Source: an uncultured Clostridia bacterium
Lineage (GTDB): Bacteria > Bacillota > Clostridia > Peptostreptococcales > Anaerovoracaceae
DNA length: 8,686 nucleotides
Assembly (NCBI GenBank): GCA_934277495.1
Contig: CAKQUI010000097.1
Location: forward strand, 1 to 8,686
Direction of reading: 5' to 3'
Shown: positions 1 through 5,938 of the stretch, in pieces
Layout: every line of letters starts with the position of its first letter
Numbering within the stretch: the stretch's first letter is position 1
Translations under genes and position numbers: made by a program
Notes under the pieces: generated by a model
Told to the model about the DNA's origin: nothing
The model's database searches: none
Seen by the model: only the letters and a program-made list of their open reading frames with translations

Positions 1-425
1 GTAAGTGTATTTTCTTCTTCGCATATGAATATGCCTTCGCATACCGACACAGGTGTGTTCGGTGCAGTTGCGACATAGTGTGCTCCCGGCATGATGTCTT
101 CGAGAGCATCATGGAGCGTGTTGGCTGCCAGCGATATTATGATCTTCCCTTCGAGCCTGTCTTTTATCGGCGTCATGACGTCTTTTACCATATAGGGCTT
201 GACTCCGATGAATATGACGTCGCAGGTATCGGCGACTTCAAGTGAGCTGCGGCATGGATTGGTGCCTTCGGCTGAAGTTTTCCTGCACAGCTTGTCGTAG
301 TCTCTGGCGCATGCGTATATCTGTTCAGGTCTTACTGCACCTGAGTGCATGAGACCTGCAGCAGTGGCGCCTGCCATATTGCCGTATCCTATGAATCCTA
401 TTTTCAATGAATCGATGTTTAGCAT
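1..425 (-). CDS. proC: Pyrroline-5-carboxylate reductase, N-terminal part (partial)
   Basis: Probable cytosolic NAD(P)H-dependent reductase converting 1-pyrroline-5-carboxylate to L-proline. The visible 141 codons start at ATG (425) after a strong AGGAGG-type site at 433-440. They show the Rossmann fold: a beta strand and dinucleotide loop GFIGYGNMAGA at residues 10-20, then DVIFIGVKPYMV where the family has its conserved VKP strand, and PNTPVSVCEG further on, matching the family's PNTP segment. The C-terminal dimerisation domain and the proC signature lie beyond the left edge, so completeness cannot be judged. The gene is divergent from the LysR gene, with 211 nt between the start codons. 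Neighbouring a glycyl radical enzyme, it could serve anaerobic hydroxyproline use, where HypD makes its substrate, or be ordinary proline biosynthesis. Other beta-hydroxyacid-dehydrogenase-like reductases are less likely given the VKP and PNTP motifs. Confidence 0.85.
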   Translation of the reverse strand, partial: MLNIDSLKIGFIGYGNMAGATAAGLMHSGAVRPEQIYACARDYDKLCRKTSAEGTNPCRSSLEVADTCDVIFIGVKPYMVKDVMTPIKDRLEGKIIISLAANTLHDALEDIMPGAHYVATAPNTPVSVCEGIFICEEENTL

Positions 426-432
426 GATCGTT

Positions 433-440
433 ACCTCCTG
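433..440 (-). promoter_or_regulatory. Ribosome binding site of the proC-like gene
   Basis: CAGGAGGT on the minus strand, 7 nt before the ATG at 425. It fixes that codon as the start. Confidence 0.8.
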
Positions 441-481
441 ATGATCGTATACCGGGATATGTGTATATATCCGACAGTTAG

Positions 482-510
482 ATTATATACCATTTCCATA
501 TAGATATGAA
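482..510 (-). promoter_or_regulatory. Candidate sigma-70-type promoter of the proC-like gene
   Basis: On the minus strand, TTCATA (505-510) and a perfect TATAAT (482-487) are separated by 17 nt. Transcription would begin near 475, giving a leader of about 50 nt before the ATG at 425. The -10 is consensus and the -35 matches 4 of 6. The assignment is by sequence only. Confidence 0.5.
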
Positions 511-555
511 GAGCGTCTTTTTCACAGCAGTGTTGAATCATAGTCACGTCATATA

Positions 556-584
556 TTGATTTTTTTGCAGTTTACATCTATAAT
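556..584 (+). promoter_or_regulatory. Candidate sigma-70-type promoter of the LysR gene
   Basis: TTGATT (556-561), a 17-nt spacer and a perfect TATAAT (579-584). The start of transcription would be near 591, about 46 nt before the ATG at 637. A 6-bp inverted repeat ATCAGA/TCTGAT (590-605) sits right at the predicted start and might be an operator or a small leader hairpin. This promoter also argues against the longer reading of the ORF from 556. Confidence 0.6.
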
Positions 585-636
585 ATTTAATCAGATGGGT
601 CTGATGTATAACAACGCCCTGATCGGAGGAAAAAAT

Positions 637-1527
637 ATGGATATTATAAAACTTGAAACTTTTCTTGATATAGTGGAACGTGGCAGTTACAGCAGGGCAT
701 GTGAGGATCTGGGATATTCGATTTCAGGTATATCGAAAATGATGAAGTCCATGGAGGACGAGATCGGCATACCGCTTATAAACCGTACGAACAAGGGGAT
801 ATCTCTGACACATGACGGGGAAAAAGTCCTGCCTATGATAAGGGAGCTGATAAACTACAAAGATACTCTCGAAGAAGAGTTTTCGCTTATCAGGGGCGTG
901 GAGACCGGAAAGATCCGTATAGGATGTTTCCCGACGGTTTCATTCGTACTGATACCTCCGATAATCGCAGAATTCAAGGAACATCATCCGAATATCGAAG
1001 TGGAGGTAGTAGAGGAGCACCTTATCAAGAATCTTGAGCAGTGGATGAACCAGGGGATAATAGATGTTGGTATTTTCAGCCGTCAGGATTACCATAATTA
1101 CGACTGGGCAGGAGTGATAGAGGACCGTTATGTAGCACTCTTTCCTGAAGGTCACAGGTTTCAGGAACTCGAAAAGATACCAGCAAAAGATCTTTTCGCT
1201 GAGGAAATGGTATTTTTTAAATCTCATGACGGTATAGATCAGGATATAATACATGTGCTGGATCGACTGAACATAGAAAAGAAGACTCTGTACACCACGA
1301 ATTCAGATTTCACACATATAAGGCTTGTGGAGCGTCAGGGGTTCGTCACTATCATACCGGAGCTCATTGCAAAGGAAGCTTTAGAGATGGCCCGTGTGGA
1401 TTACCGTCCGATAGATGCCGATGTGAAGCGTGAGCTGGGTTTTGCAGTAAGGGATATCAAACGTGTATCCCCAGCTGTCCGGCAGCTGCTGAGATATGTC
1501 GAAAAATCTGATCTGATGTCTTACTGA
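637..1527 (+). CDS. LysR-family transcriptional regulator
   Basis: A 296-residue DNA-binding regulator, the usual length for the family. Residues 1-60 form the winged helix-turn-helix typical of LysR proteins (KLETFLDIVERGSYSRA..., then the recognition-helix region SISGISKMMKSMEDEIG and LINRTNKGISLT). A linker helix follows, then from about residue 90 a periplasmic-binding-protein-like effector domain beginning with the typical GKIRIGCFPTVS strand. The frame stays open upstream to 556, but the ATG at 637 follows GGAGGA (625-630) at normal spacing, and 556 falls in the promoter. The gene lies directly upstream of the glycyl radical enzyme on the same strand, so it probably senses that enzyme's substrate or a related metabolite and controls its expression. 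It may also control itself and the divergent proC-like gene. The effector cannot be read from the sequence. Confidence 0.93.
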   Translation: MDIIKLETFLDIVERGSYSRACEDLGYSISGISKMMKSMEDEIGIPLINRTNKGISLTHDGEKVLPMIRELINYKDTLEEEFSLIRGVETGKIRIGCFPTVSFVLIPPIIAEFKEHHPNIEVEVVEEHLIKNLEQWMNQGIIDVGIFSRQDYHNYDWAGVIEDRYVALFPEGHRFQELEKIPAKDLFAEEMVFFKSHDGIDQDIIHVLDRLNIEKKTLYTTNSDFTHIRLVERQGFVTIIPELIAKEALEMARVDYRPIDADVKRELGFAVRDIKRVSPAVRQLLRYVEKSDLMSY

Positions 1528-1542
1528 GTGGTGAAATGAGCA

Positions 1543-1565
1543 ATGTTTACACTGTTTGTCAACAT
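1543..1565 (+). promoter_or_regulatory. 23-bp imperfect dyad, candidate operator
   Basis: Arms ATGTTtACA and TGTcAACAT flank five central bases, so 8 of 9 positions in each arm are complementary. It covers the -35 box of the candidate promoter for the glycyl radical enzyme operon. The size and placement suit a LysR dimer or tetramer site, though it is not a clean T-N11-A box. A different regulator, or chance, cannot be excluded. Confidence 0.45.
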
Positions 1566-1574
1566 GGGTATGAC
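1546..1574 (+). promoter_or_regulatory. Candidate promoter of the glycyl radical enzyme operon
   Basis: TTTACA (1546-1551), a 17-nt spacer and TATGAC (1569-1574); the -35 is 5 of 6 and the -10 is 4 of 6. Transcription would start near 1581 and give a structured leader of about 130 nt. I found no better promoter between the hairpin at 1606-1642 and the gene. A weak -10 fits an activator-dependent promoter. Confidence 0.4.
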
Positions 1575-1605
1575 GTTTGTACGCTACCATTACAGGTGAT
1601 TATGA

Positions 1606-1642
1606 AGTATGATTTAGTTATGAACTGAGTCATACTTTTTTT
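1606..1642 (+). terminator. Intrinsic terminator or attenuator in the leader
   Basis: A 12-bp stem with two G-U pairs (1606-1617 with 1625-1636), a 7-nt loop, and a run of seven T ending at 1642. It can end the LysR transcript. If the promoter at 1546-1574 is real, it also lies inside the leader of the glycyl radical enzyme and would have to be read through, which would make it an attenuator. Confidence 0.65.
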
Positions 1643-1646
1643 CTTG

Positions 1647-1676
1647 CCATGCTGGCTTTCCGAATGGCTGGCATGG
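1647..1676 (+). repeat. Second leader hairpin without T-run
   Basis: The 10-nt arms CCATGCTGGC (1647-1656) and GCTGGCATGG (1667-1676) pair fully, with two G-U pairs, around a 10-nt loop. No T-run follows, so it is not a terminator. It lies 23 nt before the ribosome binding site of the glycyl radical enzyme and may stabilise the mRNA 5' end or compete with the preceding hairpin. Confidence 0.5.
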
Positions 1677-1713
1677 TGATACCACAGATGAATGACAAAA
1701 AGGAGCGAACGAA

Positions 1714-4092
1714 ATGAACAAAGCAAGAATAGACATGATGAACGAGCGTCTCAAGGATTCGAAACCGCAGCTCGATGTTGAGCGTGCAAGACTTGTGACA
1801 GAAGCATATGCGAAATATTCCGATTACACACCGGTACTGCGCAGAGCCTACGCTTTTGCATATATACTGGACAATATGGAGCCTAACATGCAGGACGGCG
1901 AGCTTATCGTAGGAAGCCAGACAATGAGAGTAAGAGGCGTGCCTGTATTCCCAGAATTCGGCGCCAAGTGGGTCATCGATGAGATCGATATGTTCCCTGT
2001 AAGAGGTACAGACCCTATCGTGGTCCCTGCAGAGACGAAGGAAGAACTGATCCCTATCCTGGAAAGCTGGGGAGAAAACACATTCGACATGCAGTCAACG
2101 GCTGTTCTCGATGAATATGTACTGAGAGCTCAGGACTGCGGAGTGCTTTCAGTAGGCGCCAGGACAACTGGTATGGGACACATCTCACCGGATTATCCGA
2201 GGATCCTGCCTATGGGTCTGAGAGGACTTATCAACGAGTCAAAGAAGATGATCGAGACAACTCCTGTACACAACCCTGAAGACAGCAGGAAGGTAGACTT
2301 CTGGAATGCTAATATAATCTCATGCGAGGCTGTTATCAGATTCGCACACAAATTCTCAGAGCATGCAGCAGCACTGGCAGAGAAGGAGTCAGATGAACAG
2401 AGAAAGAAAGAACTCCTGAAGATCGCTGATGTCTGCAGCAATGTTCCTGAAAATGAACCGAGAGATTTCTGGGAGGCAGTACAGTTCGTATGGTTCCTGC
2501 AGCTGACTATACAGATCGAAGACAATGGACATTCCATCGCCATCGGCAGACTGGACCAGAACCTTTATCCATACTACAGGAAATCAGTGCTGGAAGGCGA
2601 TATGGCTGCAGAAGATGCTGAGGAACTGCTGGCTGCACTTTACATCAAGTGTACAGAGATCCTCAAGCTGAGAGACAGTTTCGACTCACTGGCATTCGCA
2701 GCTTATCCTATGTGGCAGCAGATGGCTATCGGTGGACTCACAAGAGACGGCAAGGATGCTACGAACGAACTGACATATGCTGTATTCAGAGCATGGGATC
2801 TTGTAAAGACAGTACAGCCGACAATGGCTCTGCGTGTGAACGATCAGATACCTGACGAGCTCATGAACACTGCACTTTCGATGGTACAGAAAGGATACGC
2901 TATCCCGGCGTTTTACAATGACAATCTGATCTCACAGCTGCTGCAGCACAAGGGAGCGACTGTTGAAGATTCAAGAGACTGGACTATCCACGGCTGCGTT
3001 GAGCCTTATGTACAGGGCAAATCGGATGGCAGACCTAACGTTGGATATGTCAATGCTGCAAAGTGTATCGAGCTGGTACTGAACAACGGATATGATCCTG
3101 TTGCAAAGTGCGAGATGGGTCTCAAGACAGGTGATCCTGACACATTCACAAGCATCAAGGATTTTGAGGAAGCTCTCCACAAACAGATCGTTCACTTCGT
3201 GAAGATCATGTGCGAGGCATATACAAAGGTTTGTGCGATGCATGCACTTTACGTGCCTAAGGGTTATGCTTCAGCTCTTGTTACTGACTGTATCGCAAGA
3301 GGAAAGTCCCTTGAAGAAGGCGGAGCTCTCTACAACAGTTCCGGTGTGTTCCTGGTAGCTATGGCAAACGGCGCTGACTGTCTGGAAGCTCTTGATTACG
3401 TCCTCTTCAAGGAAAAGATGATGAAGGCCAGCGAGTTCAACGAGATCCTTCACAACAACTTCGAAGGAAACGAAAGACTGCGCAACATCATCCTGAACAA
3501 AGTGCCTAAGTACGGCAATGATGTTGCTGAGGTAGACGGATACGCAAACCGCATGATCCGTGCATACAATGCTGAGATGGTGAAATATCGTGACAGCCGT
3601 GGCGGTACATATGAAAACTGCATACTTTCCACATCATTCAACGTGCTGCAGGGCAAGACCATCGGAGCTACTCCTGACGGAAGACTGGCAGGCGAACCTG
3701 TTTCCGACAATGCATCACCTATGGTAGGCAGAGACGTTACAAGCCCGACAGCTACCATCAAGTCTATCGCATCCATCGATCAGTGTGACTGCAACAACGG
3801 CGCTCTCTTCAACATCAAGTTCGATCCTAACATCGTACAGGGCGAGCAGGGCAAGGAGATCCTGAAGAATGTCATCGAGTCATACTTCAAGATGAACGGC
3901 GAGCATATCCAGATCAATGTAGTTGACGCTTCGACACTGGAAGACGCTCAGGAACATCCACAGGAATACAAGAACCTGCTGGTAAGAGTTGCAGGATATT
4001 CGGCATACTTCATCGAGCTGGACAAGGAAGTTCAGGACAACATCATCGGAAGGACTGAACACAGGAACGTAGGCGGATGCTGCGGATGCTAA
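1714..4092 (+). CDS. Glycyl radical enzyme, dehydratase/lyase (Cys-x-Glu) type, substrate unknown
   Basis: A 792-residue cytosolic radical enzyme of the PFL-like family, of normal length (about 780-850). The PFL domain spans roughly residues 1-650. The thiyl Cys428 lies in IHGCVEP, with the Glu430 seen in radical eliminases such as glycerol, propanediol and hydroxyproline dehydratases and isethionate lyase. The glycyl radical domain ends with RVAGYSAYF, the radical being on Gly761. By recalled alignment, His156, His273, Ser274 and Tyr331 match glycerol dehydratase pocket residues, but Asn442 replaces its Asp447, so a plain diol substrate is doubtful. GYVN (444-447) resembles the GYMN of HypD, yet the rest of that motif differs. 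The final residues NVGGCCGC are an unusual Cys-rich tail. The start follows AAGGAG (1700-1705) by 8 nt. It uses ATC for Ile far more than neighbouring genes do, suggesting high expression. Pyruvate formate-lyase itself is excluded because it has two adjacent active-site cysteines. Confidence 0.92.
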   Translation: MNKARIDMMNERLKDSKPQLDVERARLVTEAYAKYSDYTPVLRRAYAFAYILDNMEPNMQDGELIVGSQTMRVRGVPVFPEFGAKWVIDEIDMFPVRGTDPIVVPAETKEELIPILESWGENTFDMQSTAVLDEYVLRAQDCGVLSVGARTTGMGHISPDYPRILPMGLRGLINESKKMIETTPVHNPEDSRKVDFWNANIISCEAVIRFAHKFSEHAAALAEKESDEQRKKELLKIADVCSNVPENEPRDFWEAVQFVWFLQLTIQIEDNGHSIAIGRLDQNLYPYYRKSVLEGDMAAEDAEELLAALYIKCTEILKLRDSFDSLAFAAYPMWQQMAIGGLTRDGKDATNELTYAVFRAWDLVKTVQPTMALRVNDQIPDELMNTALSMVQKGYAIPAFYNDNLISQLLQHKGATVEDSRDWTIHGCVEPYVQGKSDGRPNVGYVNAAKCIELVLNNGYDPVAKCEMGLKTGDPDTFTSIKDFEEALHKQIVHFVKIMCEAYTKVCAMHALYVPKGYASALVTDCIARGKSLEEGGALYNSSGVFLVAMANGADCLEALDYVLFKEKMMKASEFNEILHNNFEGNERLRNIILNKVPKYGNDVAEVDGYANRMIRAYNAEMVKYRDSRGGTYENCILSTSFNVLQGKTIGATPDGRLAGEPVSDNASPMVGRDVTSPTATIKSIASIDQCDCNNGALFNIKFDPNIVQGEQGKEILKNVIESYFKMNGEHIQINVVDASTLEDAQEHPQEYKNLLVRVAGYSAYFIELDKEVQDNIIGRTEHRNVGGCCGC

Positions 4093-4113
4093 GCTTCCGT
4101 AAGGTGAAGTAAA

Positions 4114-5034
4114 ATGAAGACCGGAACAGTTTTTAATATACAACGGATGTCTATACACGACGGACCTGGAATAAGGACCACAGTTTTCCTCAAAGGCTGT
4201 CCTCTGCGCTGCGTATGGTGCTCGAATCCTGAGAGCCAGAGGATGGGTAAGGAAATCGCATGTTTCGAAGCGAGATGTGTGAGCTGCGGTTACTGTTCCC
4301 AGGTCTGCCCGAAAGGGCTGGTGGAGGATAAGCCGCCTTTCGAGATTACAGACAGAGACAAGTGCGATCTGTGCGGTATCTGTGTCAAGGAGTGCTGCAC
4401 CGGAGCCAAGGACGTCATCGGAGATGATCATACGTCGGAAGAACTTTTCCAGGAGATAATGAAAGACAAGTCTTTCTATGATTCTTCCGGAGGCGGAGTG
4501 ACGTTTTCCGGCGGTGAGCCGCTGATGCAGCATGATTTCCTGAAGGAGACCCTCGAAAAGTGCAAAGAAGAGGGTCTGCATACGGCGATAGAGACATCGG
4601 GCATGACTGAGACAGAGAAGATCACAGATATAGCCGGACTGCTGGATCTGATGTTCTATGATGTGAAGCATATGGACGATGAGATCCATAAAGAGGTCAC
4701 CGGAGTTTCAAACAGTCAGATCCTGAAAAATCTTGCAGAGCTGTCAAAGATACATGACAATATCATCGTAAGGATACCGGTGATACCTGGCATCAATGAT
4801 TCCGAAGAGAACGTGGCGCAGACAGCGTCATACATATCGGCTCTGGGGATCAAATGTCTTGAGCTGCTGCCGTATCACAACCTCGGAGAATGTAAATACG
4901 GACAGCTGGGCAGGGAGTACACCCTCTCAGATGTAAAGACTCCTGATAAAGACTACATGGAGAAACTGGCAGCAGCCGCAAGGAACGCAGCAGGCGAACA
5001 CCCTCTGGAAGTTTCGATAATGAAATCGCTGTGA
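4114..5034 (+). CDS. Glycyl radical enzyme activase (radical SAM)
   Basis: A 306-residue activating enzyme that reductively cleaves S-adenosylmethionine to generate the glycyl radical on its partner. The radical-SAM cluster motif CPLRCVWC gives Cys29, Cys33 and Cys36. A ferredoxin-like insert follows with two [4Fe-4S] motifs (Cys55/58/61/65 and Cys84/87/90/94), as in activases of the eliminase-type enzymes but not in PflA, which lacks the insert. SGGEP (132-136) is the SAM-binding GGE motif, and YHNLG near residue 254 is the typical C-terminal element. It starts 21 nt after the enzyme gene with a weak AAGGTG site (4101-4106), so the two are almost certainly co-transcribed. An odd extra Cys95 sits next to Cys94. 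Length and order are normal for the family. The natural target is inferred to be the adjacent gene product. Confidence 0.95.
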   Translation: MKTGTVFNIQRMSIHDGPGIRTTVFLKGCPLRCVWCSNPESQRMGKEIACFEARCVSCGYCSQVCPKGLVEDKPPFEITDRDKCDLCGICVKECCTGAKDVIGDDHTSEELFQEIMKDKSFYDSSGGGVTFSGGEPLMQHDFLKETLEKCKEEGLHTAIETSGMTETEKITDIAGLLDLMFYDVKHMDDEIHKEVTGVSNSQILKNLAELSKIHDNIIVRIPVIPGINDSEENVAQTASYISALGIKCLELLPYHNLGECKYGQLGREYTLSDVKTPDKDYMEKLAAAARNAAGEHPLEVSIMKSL

Positions 5035-5078
5035 TACAGTGAAAAGTACAACTCCAATATAATAAAGTGTAATGATAT

Positions 5079-5114
5079 GCAGCTATGTGCCGATTAGGTA
5101 TGTAGCTGCTTTTT
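5079..5114 (+). terminator. Intrinsic terminator of the glycyl radical enzyme operon
   Basis: A 13-bp stem with G-U pairs: GCAGCTA (5079-5085) pairs with TAGCTGC (5103-5109), extended inward by TGTGCC with GGTATG. The loop is GATTA, followed by five T (5110-5114). It lies 45 nt after the activase stop codon. Confidence 0.8.
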
Positions 5115-5122
5115 ATAACATA

Positions 5123-5149
5123 GGAAATATATCCTAAGGAGATATTTCC
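5123..5149. repeat. 27-bp near-perfect palindrome
   Basis: GGAAATAT and ATATTTCC flank an inner TCCT-A-AGGA. Only one of 13 base pairs across the dyad is mismatched. It lies just past the operon terminator and lacks a T-run. It could be a protein-binding site, a folded 3' RNA element or the end of a small repeat element. Confidence 0.6.
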
Positions 5150-5280
5150 GGAGTTTCAAGGTTCACAGCAGCTTACTCCAATTCACTGCGTTCGTTGCTG
5201 TCCGTTCTGTCTTGCGAATCACCTTGCGGTTTTTCGGACAGAAAGTCAAGAAAGCACATTAAATGCGTTGCCGCTGGGCG
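5150..5280. repeat. Non-coding stretch, possible interspersed-repeat remnant
   Basis: No supported gene. The region contains an inverted pair CTGTCCG (5198-5204) and CGGACAG (5235-5241) around a 30-nt spacer, a short direct repeat of CTTGCG (5211 and 5223), and two CGTTGC copies. It is C+T-rich on the plus strand and unlike the surrounding genes in texture. On the minus strand it holds a 28-codon hydrophilic reading frame (5259 down to 5173) with no ribosome binding site. The look is of a dispersed intergenic repeat, but copy number cannot be judged from one window. Confidence 0.3.
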
Positions 5281-5287
5281 CATGATA

Positions 5288-5336
5288 AAAACAGCCTCCT
5301 GTTCAGGTCATATGCCTGAGGACAGGGGGCTGTTTT
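5288..5336 (-). terminator. Long bidirectional intrinsic terminator
   Basis: A stem of 20 bp with a 2-nt bulge (5288-5307 with 5315-5336) and loop TCATATG. On the minus strand it is followed by five T (complement of 5287-5291), making it the terminator of the DUF2148 gene, which ends 19 nt before it. On the plus strand four T close the stem, so it may also stop read-through from the convergent operon. Confidence 0.85.
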
Positions 5337-5354
5337 CGTTGATTGGATATTGCA

Positions 5355-5909
5355 TTATTTTGCATTCATGATAGCCTGCGGATCTCTGTCGTAGAATACG
5401 TTCTTGCTGCTGGCGGCGAGGGGGATGCCGTAGGCGTAGATCACGTCGTCAGGGAAACATTTCATCCTTATGGCGCCGACTCCTGCGGAATACATCACAC
5501 GGTTGTCTATGCGGTGATCTGCAGCGACAGCGGCAGCTGAACCGGTTGCGATACCAAGGTCTGTGATGTTGAATACACAGTTGCCGCCTGATCTTGCCAG
5601 CTCTCCGCAGTTTTTATGACCGCACAGGCCACAGGGATCCATGCCGTACGGTGACTTGCGGACTCCTATGAGTACGATGCACTGGCTCATGCCGATATTG
5701 AAAGCATCTCTTTTGATGAATTCACGGCCTGTTTCTTCTGCTATAGCCAGCATATGTTCAGACAGTTCGTCTTTGTCTTCTCCGTCAAGGATCAGAGTTA
5801 CTATCTTGTCCTGACCGCTTGTCTTGGGCGCTGTGAGAGCCGCAGCCGTCATAAGATCGGCTACGTCGTATATAGCGCTTTTTACAGATTCATTCATAGT
5901 TTTTATCAA
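5355..5909 (-). CDS. DUF2148 ferredoxin-like protein
   Basis: A 184-residue soluble protein resembling the DUF2148 family (annotated as containing a ferredoxin domain), whose function is not established. Six cysteines are present: Cys77, the cluster Cys93-x2-Cys96-x4-Cys101, Cys111 and Cys151. The central four (93, 96, 101, 111) probably bind an iron-sulfur cluster. A glycine/alanine-rich segment (LGIATGSAAAVAADHR, 118-133) and DRVMYSAG-like region follow. The start is TTG at 5909: AGGAGG (minus strand, 5918-5923) lies 8 nt before it, whereas the in-frame ATG at 5897 is 20 nt away. It is the last gene of the minus-strand operon, 29 nt after the sigma-54 activator stop. An electron-transfer or redox-sensing role is only inferred. 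Confidence 0.8.
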   Translation of the reverse strand: MIKTMNESVKSAIYDVADLMTAAALTAPKTSGQDKIVTLILDGEDKDELSEHMLAIAEETGREFIKRDAFNIGMSQCIVLIGVRKSPYGMDPCGLCGHKNCGELARSGGNCVFNITDLGIATGSAAAVAADHRIDNRVMYSAGVGAIRMKCFPDDVIYAYGIPLAASSKNVFYDRDPQAIMNAK

Positions 5910-5917
5910 TTCATTAT

Positions 5918-5923
5918 CCTCCT
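5918..5923 (-). promoter_or_regulatory. Ribosome binding site that selects a TTG start
   Basis: AGGAGG on the minus strand. The spacing is 8 nt to TTG (5909) and 20 nt to the next in-frame ATG (5897). An ATG only 3 nt away, at 5914, opens just two codons. Spacing therefore favours TTG for the DUF2148 gene. Confidence 0.7.
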
Positions 5924-5938
5924 CTTTTTGAATATCAC

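Noticed and set aside
454..473. Short hairpin GGATAT/ATATCC in the proC-like leader
   Set aside because: Only 6 A/T-rich base pairs, no T-run and no riboswitch-like structure; likely chance.
556..636. 27-codon N-terminal extension of the LysR regulator
   Set aside because: Would start with TTG inside the predicted -35 box; the ATG at 637 has a good ribosome binding site and matches the family's N-terminus.
1643..1713. Possible sigma-54 (-24/-12) promoter before the GRE, suggested by GG and GC words
   Set aside because: No GG-N10-GC spacing matches in this stretch; the words belong to the hairpin arms at 1647-1676.
1714..4092. Assignment of the GRE as pyruvate formate-lyase, choline lyase or HypD
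   Set aside because: A single active-site Cys excludes PFL; the sequence around Cys428 (IHGCVEPYVQGK) lacks the HypD-type GCVETGCFGK, and no choline-utilisation context or extended N-terminus is present.
3880..4689. 269-codon open frame on the minus strand opposite the GRE 3' end and the activase
   Set aside because: It spans two well-identified genes antisense, has no recognisable domain, and covers their intergenic gap; a shadow of biased codons on the other strand.
5173..5259. 28-codon ATG frame on the minus strand in the intergenic repeat-like stretch
   Set aside because: No ribosome binding site, no promoter, hydrophilic composition, and located inside a sequence with repeat features; at most a decayed fragment.
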